The notes under the pieces were generated by a model, which was given only the letters and a program-made list of their open reading frames with translations, had not been told where the DNA came from and did no database searches. The position numbers were made by a program, and so were the translations under genes. This document shows positions 11,846 to 25,400 of a stretch of 64,000 nt of DNA, in pieces (within the stretch, counting starts at the first letter, position 1; every line of letters starts with the position of its first letter). This DNA is from Auanema rhodensis (lineage: Eukaryota > Nematoda > Chromadorea > Rhabditida > Rhabditidae). The stretch spans positions 20,952,501-21,016,500 of the forward strand of contig OZ059896.1 in the NCBI GenBank assembly GCA_964057225.1, written 5' to 3'.

Positions 11846-14391
11846 TTTTTCAAGGCAAAGACGATGGACAATGTTATTCAACGAAAAAATTAATTCTTCA
11901 GGGTGAAAATCGAGGATATAAGTGTGAACTTATATCAGTTGATATCTCGGTGCATTTTTAAGCTAGCGCAAATCTAATAACACAGATCGACGCAGCTTAA
12001 AAATCCGCATCGAATGCACTATACTACATTGAGAAACGCTTAATACAAAAATTAGTTATGATCGTTTGAAAAATGATGCATTAGTGTATGTTGAGTTTCC
12101 ATGTACACTCAACATTGTTTCCAAAAACATTTTGACAAAAATTTTTTCGAAAAATTTCAAAATAATTTAGCAAAAAGTAGATGTTTTTAGATTCCTTTTT
12201 CCAAAGCAAAGACGATGGACAATGTTATTCAACGAAAAAATTAATTCTTCAGGGTGAAAATCGAGGATATAAGTGTGAACTTATATCAGTTGATATCTCG
12301 GTGCATTTTTAAGCTAGCGCAAATCTGATAACACAGATCGACGCAGCTTAAAAATCCGCATCTAATGCACTATACTACATTGAGAAACGCTTAATACAGA
12401 AATTAGTTATGATCGTTTGAAAAATGATGCATTAGTGTATGTTGAGTTTCCATGTACACTCAACATTGTGTCCAAAAACATTTTGACAAAAATTTTTTCG
12501 AAAAATTTCAAAATAATTTAGCAAAAAGTAGATGTTTTTAGATTCCTTTTTTCAAAGCAAAGACGATGGACAATGTTATTCAACGAAAAAATTAATTCTT
12601 CAGGGTGAAAATCGAGGATATAAGTGTGAACTTATATCAGTTGATATCTCGGTGCATTTTTAAGCTAGCGCAAATCTGATAACACAGATCGACGCAGCTT
12701 AAAAATCCGCATCGAATGCACTATACTACATTGAGAAACGCTTAATACAGAAATTAGTTATGATCGTTTGAAAAATGATGCATTAGTGTATGTTGAGTTT
12801 CCATGTACACTCAACATTGTGTCCAAAAACATTTTGACAAAAATTTTTTCGAAAAATTTCAAAATAATTTAGCAAAAAGTAGATGTTTTTAGATTCCTTT
12901 TTTCAAAGCAAAGACGATGGACAATGTTATTCAACGAAAAAATTAATTCTTCAGGGTGAAAATCGAGGATATAAGTGTGAACTTATATCAGTTGATATCT
13001 CGGTGCATTTTTAAGCTAGCGCAAATCTGATAACACAGATCGACGCAGCTTAAAAATCCGCATCGAATGCACTATACTACATTGAGAAACGCTTAATACA
13101 AAAATTAGTTATGATCGTTTGAAAAATGATGCATTAGTGTATGTTGAGTTTCCATGTACACTCAACATTGTGTCCAAAAACATTTTGACAAAAATTTTTT
13201 CGAAAAATTTCAAAATAATTTAGCAAAAAGTAGATGTTTTTAGATTCCTTTTTTCAAAGCAAAGACGATGGACAATGTTATTCAACGAAAAAATTAATTC
13301 TTCAGGGTGAAAATCGAGGATATAAGTGTGAACTTATATCAGTTGATATCTCGGTGCATTTTTAAGCTAGCGCAAATCTGATAACACAGATCGACGCAGC
13401 TTAAAAATCCGCATCGAATGCACTATACTACATTGAGAAACGCTTAATACAAAAATTAGTTATGATCGTTTGAAAAATGATGCATTGGTGTATGTTGAGT
13501 TTCCATGTACACTCAACATTGCTTCCAAAAACATTTTGACAAAAATTTTTTCGAAAAATTTCAAAATAATTTAGCAAAAAGTAGATGTTTTTAGATTCCT
13601 TTTTTTAAAGCAAAGACGATGGACAATGTTATTCAACGAAAAAATTAATTCTTCAGGGTGAAAATCGAGGATATAAGTGTGAACTTATATCAGTTGATAT
13701 CTCGGTGCATTTTTAAGCTAGCGCAAATCTGATAACACAGATCGACGCAGCTTAAAAATCCGCATCGAATGCACTATACTACATTGAGAAACGCTTAATA
13801 CAAAAATTAGTTATGATCGTTTGAAAAATGATGCATTAGTGTATGTTGAGTTTCCATGTACACTCAACATTGCTTCCAAAAACATTTTGACAAAAATTTT
13901 TTCGAAAAATTTCAAAATAATTTAGCAAAAAGTAGATGTTTTTAGATTCCTTTTTTCAAGGCAAAGACGATGGACATTGTTATTCAACGAAAAAATTAAT
14001 TCTTCAGGGTGAAAATCGAGGATATAAGTGTGAACTTATATCAGTTGATATCTCGGTGCATTTTTAAGCTAGCGCAAATCTGATAACACAGATCGACGCA
14101 GCTTAAAAATCCGCATCGAATGCACTATACTACATTGAGAAACGCTTAATACAAAAATTAGTTATGATCGTTTGAAAAATGATGCATTAGTGTATGTTGA
14201 GTTTCCATGTACACTCAACATTGTTTCCAAAAACATTTTGACAAAAATTTTTTCGAAAAATTTCAAAATAATTTAGCAAAAAGTAGATGTTTTTAGATTC
14301 CTTTTTCCAAAGCAAAGACGATGGACAATGTTATTCAACGAAAAAATTAATTCTTCAGGGTGAAAATCGAGGATATAAGTGTGAACTTATA

Positions 14392-14742
14392 TCAGTTGAT
14401 ATCTCGGTGCATTTTCAAGCTAGCGCAAATCTGATAACACAGATCGACGCAGCTTAAAAATCCGCATCGAATGCACTATACTACATTGAGAAACGCTTGA
14501 TACAAAAATTAGTTATGATCGTTTGAAAAATGATGCATTAGTGTATGTTGAGTTTCCATGTACACTCAACATTGCTTCCAAAAACATTTTGACAAAAATT
14601 TTTTCAAAAAATTTCAAAATAATTTAGCAAAAAGTAGATGTTTTTAGATTCCATTTTTCAAGGCCAAGACGATAGACAATGTTATTCAACGAAAAAATTA
14701 ATTCTTCAGGGTGAAAATCGAGGATATAAGTGTGAACTTATA
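14392..14742. repeat. Single Zone I/III-type monomer embedded in Zone II
   Basis: Monomer 42 has C25, G108, A262/C268 and A283 and lacks every Zone II allele, yet lies between an epsilon and a delta copy. It also has two private changes: CG to CA in the TTTTTCGAAAAA palindrome, and A-to-C giving GGCCAAG near 14665. It may be an out-of-register insertion or a gene-conversion tract. Confidence 0.7.
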
Positions 14743-17700
14743 TCAGTTGATATCTCGGTGCATTTTTAAGCTAGCGCAAATCTGATAACACAGATCGACG
14801 CAGCTTAAAAATCCGCATCGAATGCACTATACTACATTGAGAAACGCTTAATACAAAAATTAGTTATGATCGTTTGAAAAATGATGCATTAGTGTATGTT
14901 GAGTTTCCATGTACACTCAACATTGCTTCCAAAAACATTTTGACAAAAATTTTTTCGAAAAATTTCAAAATAATTTAGCAAAAAGTAGATGTTTTTAGAT
15001 TCCTTTTTTCAAGGCAAAGACGATGGACATTGTTATTCAACGAAAAAATTAATTCTTCAGGGTGAAAATCGAGGATATAAGTGTGAACTTATATCAGTTG
15101 ATATCTCGGTGCATTTTTAAGCTAGCGCAAATCTGATAACACAGATCGACGCAGCTTAAAAATCCGCATCTAATGCACTATACTACATTAAGAAACGCTT
15201 AATACAGAAATTAGTTATGATCGTTTGAAAAATGATGCATTAGTGTATGTTGAGTTTCCATGTACACTCAACATTGTGTCCAAAAACATTTTGACAAAAA
15301 TTTTTTCGAAAAATTTCAAAATAATTTAGCAAAAAGTAGATGTTTTTAGATTCCTTTTTTCAAAGCAAAGACGATGGACAATGTTATTCAACGAAAAAAT
15401 TAATTCTTCAGGGTGAAAATCGAGGATATAAGTGTGAACTTATATCAGTTGATATCTCGGTGCATTTTTAAGCTAGCGCAAATCTGATAACACAGATCGA
15501 CGCAGCTTAAAAATCCGCATCGAATGCACTATACTACATTGAGAAACGCTTAATACAAAAATTAGTTATGATCGTTTGAAAAATGATGCATTGGTGTATG
15601 TTGAGTTTCCATGTACACTCAACATTGCTTCCAAAAACATTTTGACAAAAATTTTTTCGAAAAATTTCAAAATAATTTAGCAAAAAGTAGATGTTTTTAG
15701 ATTCCTTTTTTCAAAGCAAAGACGATGGACAATGTTATTCAACGAAAAAATTAATTCTTCAGGGTGAAAATCGAGGATATAAGTGTGAACTTATATCAGT
15801 TGATATCTCGGTGCATTTTTAAGCTAGCGCAAATCTGATAACACAGATCGACGCAGCTTAAAAATCCGCATCTAATGCACTATACTACATTGAGAAACGC
15901 TTAATACAGAAATTAGTTATGATCGTTTGAAAAATGATGCATTAGTGTATGTTGAGTTTCCATGTACACTCAACATTGTGTCCAAAAACATTTTGACAAA
16001 AATTTTTTCGAAAAATTTCAAAATAATTTAGCAAAAAGTAGATGTTTTTAGATTCCTTTTTTCAAAGCAAAGACGATGGACAATGTTATTCAACGAAAAA
16101 ATTAATTCTTCAGGGTGAAAATCGAGGATATAAGTGTGAACTTATATCAGTTGATATCTCGGTGCATTTTTAAGCTAGCGCAAATCTGATAACACAGATC
16201 GACGCAGCTTAAAAATCCGCATCGAATGCACTATACTACATTGAGAAACGCTTAATACAAAAATTAGTTATGATCGTTTGAAAAATGATGCATTGGTGTA
16301 TGTTGAGTTTCCATGTACACTCAACATTGCTTCCAAAAACATTTTGACAAAAATTTTTTCGAAAAATTTCAAAATAATTTAGCAAAAAGTAGATGTTTTT
16401 AGATTCCTTTTTTTAAAGCAAAGACGATGGACAATGTTATTCAACGAAAAAATTAATTCTTCAGGGTGAAAATCGAGGATATAAGTGTGAACTTATATCA
16501 GTTGATATCTCGGTGCATTTTTAAGCTAGCGCAAATCTGATAACACAGATCGACGCAGCTTAAAAATCCGCATCTAATGCACTATACTACATTGAGAAAC
16601 GCTTAATACAGAAATTAGTTATGATCGTTTGAAAAATGATGCATTAGTGTATGTTGAGTTTCCATGTACACTCAACATTGTGTCCAAAAACATTTTGACA
16701 AAAATTTTTTCGAAAAATTTCAAAATAATTTAGCAAAAAGTAGATGTTTTTAGATTCCTTTTTTCAAAGCAAAGACGATGGACAATGTTATTCAACGAAA
16801 AAATTAATTCTTCAGGGTGAAAATCGAGGATATAAGTGTGAACTTATATCAGTTGATATCTCGGTGCATTTTTAAGCTAGCGCAAATCTGATAACACAGA
16901 TCGACGCAGCTTAAAAATCCGCATCGAATGCACTATACTACATTGAGAAACGCTTAATACAGAAATTAGTTATGATCGTTTGAAAAATGATGCATTAGTG
17001 TATGTTGAGTTTCCATGTACACTCAACATTGTGTCCAAAAACATTTTGACAAAAATTTTTTCGAAAAATTTCAAAATAATTTAGCAAAAAGTAGATGTTT
17101 TTAGATTCCTTTTTTCAAAGCAAAGACGATGGACAATGTTATTCAACGAAAAAATTAATTCTTCAGGGTGAAAATCGAGGATATAAGTGTGAACTTATAT
17201 CAGTTGATATCTCGGTGCATTTTTAAGCTAGCGCAAATCTGATAACACAGATCGACGCAGCTTAAAAATCCGCATCGAATGCACTATACTACATTGAGAA
17301 ACGCTTAATACAAAAATTAGTTATGATCGTTTGAAAAATGATGCATTGGTGTATGTTGAGTTTCCATGTACACTCAACATTGCTTCCAAAAACATTTTGA
17401 CAAAAATTTTTTCGAAAAATTTCAAAATAATTTAGCAAAAAGTAGATGTTTTTAGATTCCTTTTTTCAAAGCAAAGACGATGGACAATGTTATTCAACGA
17501 AAAAATTAATTCTTCAGGGTGAAAATCGAGGATATAAGTGTGAACTTATATCAGTTGATATCTCGGTGCATTTTTAAGCTAGCGCAAATCTGATAACACA
17601 GATCGACGCAGCTTAAAAATCCGCATCTAATGCACTATACTACATTGAGAAACGCTTAATACAGAAATTAGTTATGATCGTTTCAAAAATGATGCATTAG

Positions 17701-17901
17701 TGTATGTTGAGTTTCCATGTACACTCAACATTGTGTCCAAAAACATTTTGACAAAAATTTTTTCGAAAAATTTCAAAATAATTTAGCAAAAAGTAGATGT
17801 TTTTAGATTCCTTTTTTCAAAGCAAAGACGATGGACAATGTTATTCAACGAAAAAATTAATTCTTCAGGGTGAAAATCGAGGATATAAGTGTGAACTTAT
17901 A

Positions 17902-20708
17902 TCAGTTGATATCTCGGTGCATTTTTAAGCTAGCGCAAATCTGATAACACAGATCGACGCAGCTTAAAAATCCGCATCGAATGCACTATACTACATTGAG
18001 AAACGCTTAATACAAAAATTAGTTATGATCGTTTGAAAAATGATGCATTGGTGTATGTTGAGTTTCCATGTACACTCAACATTGCTTCCAAAAACATTTT
18101 GACAAAAATTTTTTCGAAAAATTTCAAAATAATTTAGCAAAAAGTAGATGTTTTTAGATTCCTTTTTTTAAAGCAAAGACGATGGACAATGTTATTCAAC
18201 GAAAAAATTAATTCTTCAGGGTGAAAATCGAGGATATAAGTGTGAACTTATATCAGTTGATATCTCGGTGCATTTTTAAGCTAGCGCAAATCTGATAACA
18301 CAGATCGACGCAGCTTAAAAATCCGCATCGAATGCACTATACTACATTGAGAAACGCTTAATACAAAAATTAGTTATGATCGTTTGAAAAATGATGCATT
18401 AGTGTATGTTGAGTTTCCATGTACACTCAACATTGCTTCCAAAAACATTTTGACAAAAATTTTTTCGAAAAATTTCAAAATAATTTAGCAAAAAGTAGAT
18501 GTTTTTAGATTCCTTTTTTCAAGGCAAAGACGATGGACATTGTTATTCAACGAAAAAATTAATTCTTCAGGGTGAAAATCGAGGATATAAGTGTGAACTT
18601 ATATCAGTTGATATCTCGGTGCATTTTTAAGCTAGCGCAAATCTGATAACACAGATCGACGCAGCTTAAAAATCCGCATCGAATGCACTATACTACATTG
18701 AGAAACGCTTAATACAAAAATTAGTTATGATCGTTTGAAAAATGATGCATTAGTGTATGTTGAGTTTCCATGTACACTCAACATTGTTTCCAAAAACATT
18801 TTGACAAAAATTTTTTCGAAAAATTTCAAAATAATTTAGCAAAAAGTAGATGTTTTTAGATTCCTTTTTCCAAAGCAAAGACGATGGACAATGTTATTCA
18901 ACGAAAAAATTAATTCTTCAGGGTGAAAATCGAGGATATAAGTGTGAACTTATATCAGTTGATATCTCGGTGCATTTTTAAGCTAGCGCAAATCTGATAA
19001 CACAGATCGACGCAGCTTAAAAATCCGCATCTAATGCACTATACTACATTGAGAAACGCTTAATACAGAAATTAGTTATGATCGTTTGAAAAATGATGCA
19101 TTAGTGTATGTTGAGTTTCCATGTACACTCAACATTGTGTCCAAAAACATTTTGACAAAAATTTTTTCGAAAAATTTCAAAATAATTTAGCAAAAAGTAG
19201 ATGTTTTTAGATTCCTTTTTTCAAAGCAAAGACGATGGACAATGTTATTCAACGAAAAAATTAATTCTTCAGGGTGAAAATCGAGGATATAAGTGTGAAC
19301 TTATATCAGTTGATATCTCGGTGCATTTTTAAGCTAGCGCAAATCTGATAACACAGATCGACGCAGCTTAAAAATCCGCATCGAATGCACTATACTACAT
19401 TGAGAAACGCTTAATACAGAAATTAGTTATGATCGTTTGAAAAATGATGCATTAGTGTATGTTGAGTTTCCATGTACACTCAACATTGTGTCCAAAAACA
19501 TTTTGACAAAAATTTTTTCGAAAAATTTCAAAATAATTTAGCAAAAAGTAGATGTTTTTAGATTCCTTTTTTCAAAGCAAAGACGATGGACAATGTTATT
19601 CAACGAAAAAATTAATTCTTCAGGGTGAAAATCGAGGATATAAGTGTGAACTTATATCAGTTGATATCTCGGTGCATTTTTAAGCTAGCGCAAATCTGAT
19701 AACACAGATCGACGCAGCTTAAAAATCCGCATCGAATGCACTATACTACATTGAGAAACGCTTAATACAAAAATTAGTTATGATCGTTTGAAAAATGATG
19801 CATTGGTGTATGTTGAGTTTCCATGTACACTCAACATTGCTTCCAAAAACATTTTGACAAAAATTTTTTCGAAAAATTTCAAAATAATTTAGCAAAAAGT
19901 AGATGTTTTTAGATTCCTTTTTTTAAAGCAAAGACGATGGACAATGTTATTCAACGAAAAAATTAATTCTTCAGGGTGAAAATCGAGGATATAAGTGTGA
20001 ACTTATATCAGTTGATATCTCGGTGCATTTTTAAGCTAGCGCAAATCTGATAACACAGATCGACGCAGCTTAAAAATCCGCATCGAATGCACTATACTAC
20101 ATTGAGAAACGCTTAATACAAAAATTAGTTATGATCGTTTGAAAAATGATGCATTAGTGTATGTTGAGTTTCCATGTACACTCAACATTGCTTCCAAAAA
20201 CATTTTGACAAAAATTTTTTCGAAAAATTTCAAAATAATTTAGCAAAAAGTAGATGTTTTTAGATTCCTTTTTTCAAGGCAAAGACGATGGACATTGTTA
20301 TTCAACGAAAAAATTAATTCTTCAGGGTGAAAATCGAGGATATAAGTGTGAACTTATATCAGTTGATATCTCGGTGCATTTTTAAGCTAGCGCAAATCTG
20401 ATAACACAGATCGACGCAGCTTAAAAATCCGCATCGAATGCACTATACTACATTGAGAAACGCTGAATACAAAAATTAGTTATGATCGTTGAAAAATGAT
20501 GCTTTAGTGTATGTTGAGTTTCCATGTACACTCAACATTGTTTCCAAAAACATTTTGACAAAAATTTTTTCGAAAAATTTCAAAATAATTTAGCAAAAAG
20601 TAGATGTTTTTAGATTCCTTTTTCCAAAGCAAAGACGATGGACAATGTTATTCAACGAAAAAATTAATTCTTCAGGGTGAAAATCGAGGATATAAGTGTG
20701 AACTTATA
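17902..20708. repeat. Pentamer higher-order repeat, 1,755 bp (one full and one partial copy)
   Basis: Monomers 52-56 (gamma, delta, epsilon, alpha, beta) are followed by monomers 57-59 (gamma, delta, epsilon) at an offset of five monomers. The delta marker A288T lies near 18539 and 20294, 1,755 bp apart. The series stops at the decayed monomer at 20359. Confidence 0.75.
20359..20708. repeat. Decayed 350-bp monomer at the Zone II/III boundary
   Basis: Monomer 59 is an epsilon-type copy that has lost one T in the run near 20490 and carries T107G and A146T, changes not seen in other copies. Two of the three lie in the otherwise near-invariant segment. It is the last monomer of its subfamily before an abrupt change. 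Confidence 0.8.
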
Positions 20709-22463
20709 TCAGTTGATATCTCGGTGCATTTTTAAGCTAGCGCAAATCTGATAACACAGATGGACGCAGCTTAAAAATCCGCATCGAATGCACTATACTA
20801 CATTGAGAAACGCTTGATACAAAAATTAGTTATGATCGTTTGAAAAATGATGCATTAGTGTATGTTGAGTTTCCATGTACACTCAACATTGCTTCCAAAA
20901 ACATTTTGACAAAAATTTTTTCGAAAAATTTCAAAATAATTTAGCAAAAAGTAGATGTTTTTAGATTCCATTTTTCAAGGCAAAGACGATAGACAATGTT
21001 ATTCAACGAAAAAATTAATTCTTCAGGGTGAAAATCGAGGATATAAGTGTGAACTTATATCAGTTGATATCTCGGTGCATTTTCAAGCTAGCGCAAATCT
21101 GATAACACAGATCGACGCAGCTTAAAAATCCGCATCGAATGCACTATACTACATTGAGAAACGCTTGATACAAAAATTAGTTATGATCGTTTGAAAAATG
21201 ATGCATTAGTGTATGTTGAGTTTCCATGTACACTTAACATTGCTTCCAAAAACATTTTGACAAAAATTTTTTCGAAAAATTTCAAAATAATTTAGCAAAA
21301 AGTAGATGTTTTTAGATTCCATTTTTCAAGGCAAAGACGATAGACAATGTTATTCAACGAAAAAATTAATTCTTCAGGGTGAAAATCGAGGATATAAGTG
21401 TGAACTTATATCAGTTGATATCTCGGTGCATTTTCAAGCTAGCGCAAATCTGATAACACAGATCGACGCAGCTTAAAAATCCGCATCGAATGCACTATAC
21501 TACATTGAGAAACGCTTGATACAAAAATTAGTTATGATCGTTTGAAAAATGATGCATTAGTGTATGTTGAGTTTCCATGTACACTCAACATTGCTTCCAA
21601 AAACATTTTGACAAAAATTTTTTCGAAAAATTTCAAAATAATTTAGCAAAAAGTAGATGTTTTTAGATTCCATTTTTCAAGGCAAAGACGATAGACAATG
21701 TTATTCAACGAAAAAATTAATTCTTCAGGGTGAAAATCGAGGATATAAGTGTGAACTTATATCAGTTGATATCTCGGTGCATTTTCAAGCTAGCGCAAAT
21801 CTGATAACACAGATCGACGCAGCTTAAAAATCCGCATCGAATGCACTATACTACATTGAGAAACGCTTGATACAAAAATTAGTTATGATCGTTTGAAAAA
21901 TGATGCATTAGTGTATGTTGAGTTTCCATGTACACTCAACATTGCTTCCAAAAACATTTTGACAAAAATTTTTTCGAAAAATTTCAAAATAATTTAGCAA
22001 AAAGTAGATGTTTTTAGATTCCATTTTTCAAGGCAAAGACGATAGACAATGTTATTCAACGAAAAAATTAATTCTTCAGGGTGAAAATCGAGGATATAAG
22101 TGTGAACTTATATCAGTTGATATCTCGGTGCATTTTCAAGCTAGCGCAAATCTGATAACACAGATCGACGCAGCTTAAAAATCCGCATCGAATGCACTAT
22201 ACTACATTGAGAAACGCTTGATACAAAAATTAGTTATGATCGTTTGAAAAATGATGCATTAGTGTATGTTGAGTTTCCATGTACACTCAACATTGCTTCC
22301 AAAAACATTTTGACAAAAATTTTTTCGAAAAATTTCAAAATAATTTAGCAAAAAGTAGATGTTTTTAGATTCCATTTTTCAAGGCAAAGACGATAGACAA
22401 TGTTATTCAACGAAAAAATTAATTCTTCAGGGTGAAAATCGAGGATATAAGTGTGAACTTATA
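20709..22463. repeat. Homogeneous run of five nearly identical monomers
   Basis: Monomers 60-64 are all G108, A262/C268, A283, GGGTG type. The first has T25 and a private C54G (GATGGACGC near 20762); the second has a private C-to-T (CACTTAAC near 21234); the rest look identical by eye. This is the longest unbroken run of one type in the window. Confidence 0.75.
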
Positions 22464-25400
22464 TCAGTTGATATCTCGGTGCATTTTCAAGCTAGCGCAA
22501 ATCTGATAACACAGATCGACGCAGCTTAAAAATCCGCATCGAATGCACTATACTACATTGAGAAACGCTTGATACAAAAAGTAGTTATGATCGTTTGAAA
22601 AATGATGCATTAGTGTATGTTGAGTTTCCATGTACACTCAACATTGCTTCCAAAAACATTTTGACAAAAATTTTTTCGAAAAATTTCAAAATAATTTAGC
22701 AAAAAGTAGATGTTTTTAGATTCCTTTTTTTAAGGCAAAGACGATAGACAATGTTATTCAACGAACAAATTAATTCTTCAGGGTGAAAATCGAGGATATA
22801 AGTGTGAACTTATATCAGTTGATATCTCGGTGCATTTTCAAGCTAGCGCAAATCTGATAACACAGATCGACGCAGCTTAAAAATCCGCATCGAATGCACT
22901 ATACTACATTGAGAAACGCTTGATACAAAAATTAGTTATGATCGTTTGAAAAATGATGCATTAGTGTATGTTGAGTTTCCATGTACACTCAACATTGCTT
23001 CCAAAAACATTTTGACAAAAATTTTTTCGAAAAATTTCAAAATATGTTAGCAAAAAGTAGATGTTTTTAGATTCCTTTTTTTAAGGCAAAGACGATGGAC
23101 AATGTTATTCAACGAACAAATTAATTCTTCAGGGTGAAAATCGAGGATATAAGTGTGAACTTATATCAGTTGATATCTCGATGCATTTTCAAGCTAGCGC
23201 AAATCTGATAACACAGATCGACGCAGCTTAAAAATCCGCATCGAATGCACTATACTACATTGAGAAACGCTTGATACAAAAATTAGTTATGATCGTTTGA
23301 AAAATGATGCATTAGTGTATGTTGAGTTTCCATGTACACTCAACATTGCTTCCAAAAACATTTTGACAAAAATTTTTTCGAAAAATTTCAAAATAATTTA
23401 GCAAAAAGTAGATGTTTTTAGATTTCATTTTTCAAGGCAAAGACGATAGACAATGTTATTCAACGAAAAAATTAATTCTTCAGGGTGAAAATCGAGGATA
23501 TAAGTGTGAACTTATATCAGTTGATATCTCGATGCATTTTCAAGCTAGCGCAAATCTGATAACACAGATCGACGCAGCTTAAAAATCCGCATCGAATGCA
23601 CTATACTACATTGAGAAACGCTTGATACAAAAATTAGTTATGATCGTTTGAAAAATGATGCATTAGTGTATGTTGAGTTTCCATGTACACTCAACATTGC
23701 TTCCAAAAACATTTTGACAAAAATTTTTTCGAAAAATTTCAAAATAATTTAGCAAAAAGTAGATGTTTTTAGATTCCTTTTTTTAAGGCAAAGACGATGG
23801 ACAATGTTATTCAACGAAAAAATTTATTCTTCAGGACGAAAATCGAGGATATAAGTGTGAACTTATATCAGTTGATATCTCGGTGCATTTTTAAGCTAGC
23901 GCAAATCGGATAACACAGATCGACGCAGCTTAAAAATCCGCATCGAATGCACTATACTACATTGAGAAACGCTTAATACAAAAATTAGTTATGATCGTTT
24001 GAAAAATGATGCATTAGTGTATGTTGAGTTTCCATGTACACTCAACATTGCTTCCAAAAACATTTTGACAAAAATTTTTTCGAAAAATTTCAAAATAATT
24101 TAGCAAAAAGTAAATGTTTTTAGATTCCATTTTTCAAGGCAAAGACGATGGACAATGTTATTCAACGAAAAAATTAATTCTTCAGGGTGAAAATCGAGGA
24201 TATAAGTGTGAACTTATATCAGTTGATATCTCGGGGCATTTTTAAGCTAGCGCAAATCTGATAACACAGATCGACGCAGCTTAAAAATCCGCATCGAATG
24301 CACTATACTACATCAAGAAACGCTTGATACAAAAATTAGTTATGATCGTTTGAAAAATGATGCATTAGTGTATGTTGAGTTTCCATGTACACTCAACATT
24401 GCTTCCAAAAACATTTTGACAAAAATTTTTTCGAAAAATTTCAAAATAATTTAGCAAAAAGTAGATGTTTTTAGATTCCTTTTTTTAAGGCAAAGACGAT
24501 GGACAATGTTATTCAACGAAAAAATTAATTCTTCAGGACGAAAATCGAGGATATAAGTGTGAACTTATATCAGTTGATATCTCGGTGCATTTTCAAGCTA
24601 GCGCAAATCTGATAACACAGATCGACGCAGCTTAAAAATCCGCATCGAATGCACTATACTACATTGAGAAACGCTTAATACAGAAATTAGTTATGATCGT
24701 TTGAAAAATGATGCATTAGTGTATGTTGAGTTTCCATGTACACTCAACATTGTGTCCAAAAACATTTTGACAAAAATTTTTTCGAAAAATTTCAAAATAT
24801 GTTAGCAAAAAGTAGATGTTTTTAGATTCCTTTTTTTAAGGCAAAGACGATGGACAATGTTATTCAACGAACAAATTAATTCTTCAGGGTGAAAATCGAG
24901 GATATAAGTGTGAACTTATATCAGTTGATATCTCGGTGCATTTTCAAGCTAGCGCAAATCTGATAACACAGATCGACGCAGCTTAAAAATCCGCATCGAA
25001 TGCACTATACTACATTGAGAAACGCTTAATACAAAAATTAGTTATGATCGTTTGAAAAATGATGCATTGGTGTATGTTGAGTTTCCATGTACACTCAACA
25101 TTGCTTCCAAAAACATTTTGACAAAAATTTTTTCGAAAAATTTCAAAATAATTTAGCAAAAAGTAGATGTTTTTAGATTCCTTTTTTTAAAGCAAAGACG
25201 ATGGACAATGTTATTCAACGAAAAAATTAATTCTTCAGGGTGAAAATCGAGGATATAAGTGTGAACTTATATCAGTTGATATCTCGGTGCATTTTTAAGC
25301 TAGCGCAAATCTGATAACACAGATCGACGCAGCTTAAAAATCCGCATCGAATGCACTATACTACATTGAGAAACGCTTAATACAAAAATTAGTTATGATC

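Larger units (their letters stand above)
11584..20708. repeat. Zone II: T25/A108 subfamily with a five-type cycle
   Basis: Monomers 34-59 share T25, A108, a GGGTG end and, mostly, G271A. Five types are recognisable: epsilon (C184T, CC in the 259-272 tract), alpha (G78T, A114G, TG at 184-185), beta (A114G, TG at 184-185), gamma (A149G) and delta (A288T). The basic order is epsilon-alpha-beta-gamma-delta (35-41 with one extra beta-like copy; 52-59). Between these, alpha and gamma alternate irregularly (44-52), as expected after further exchange. Confidence 0.78.
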
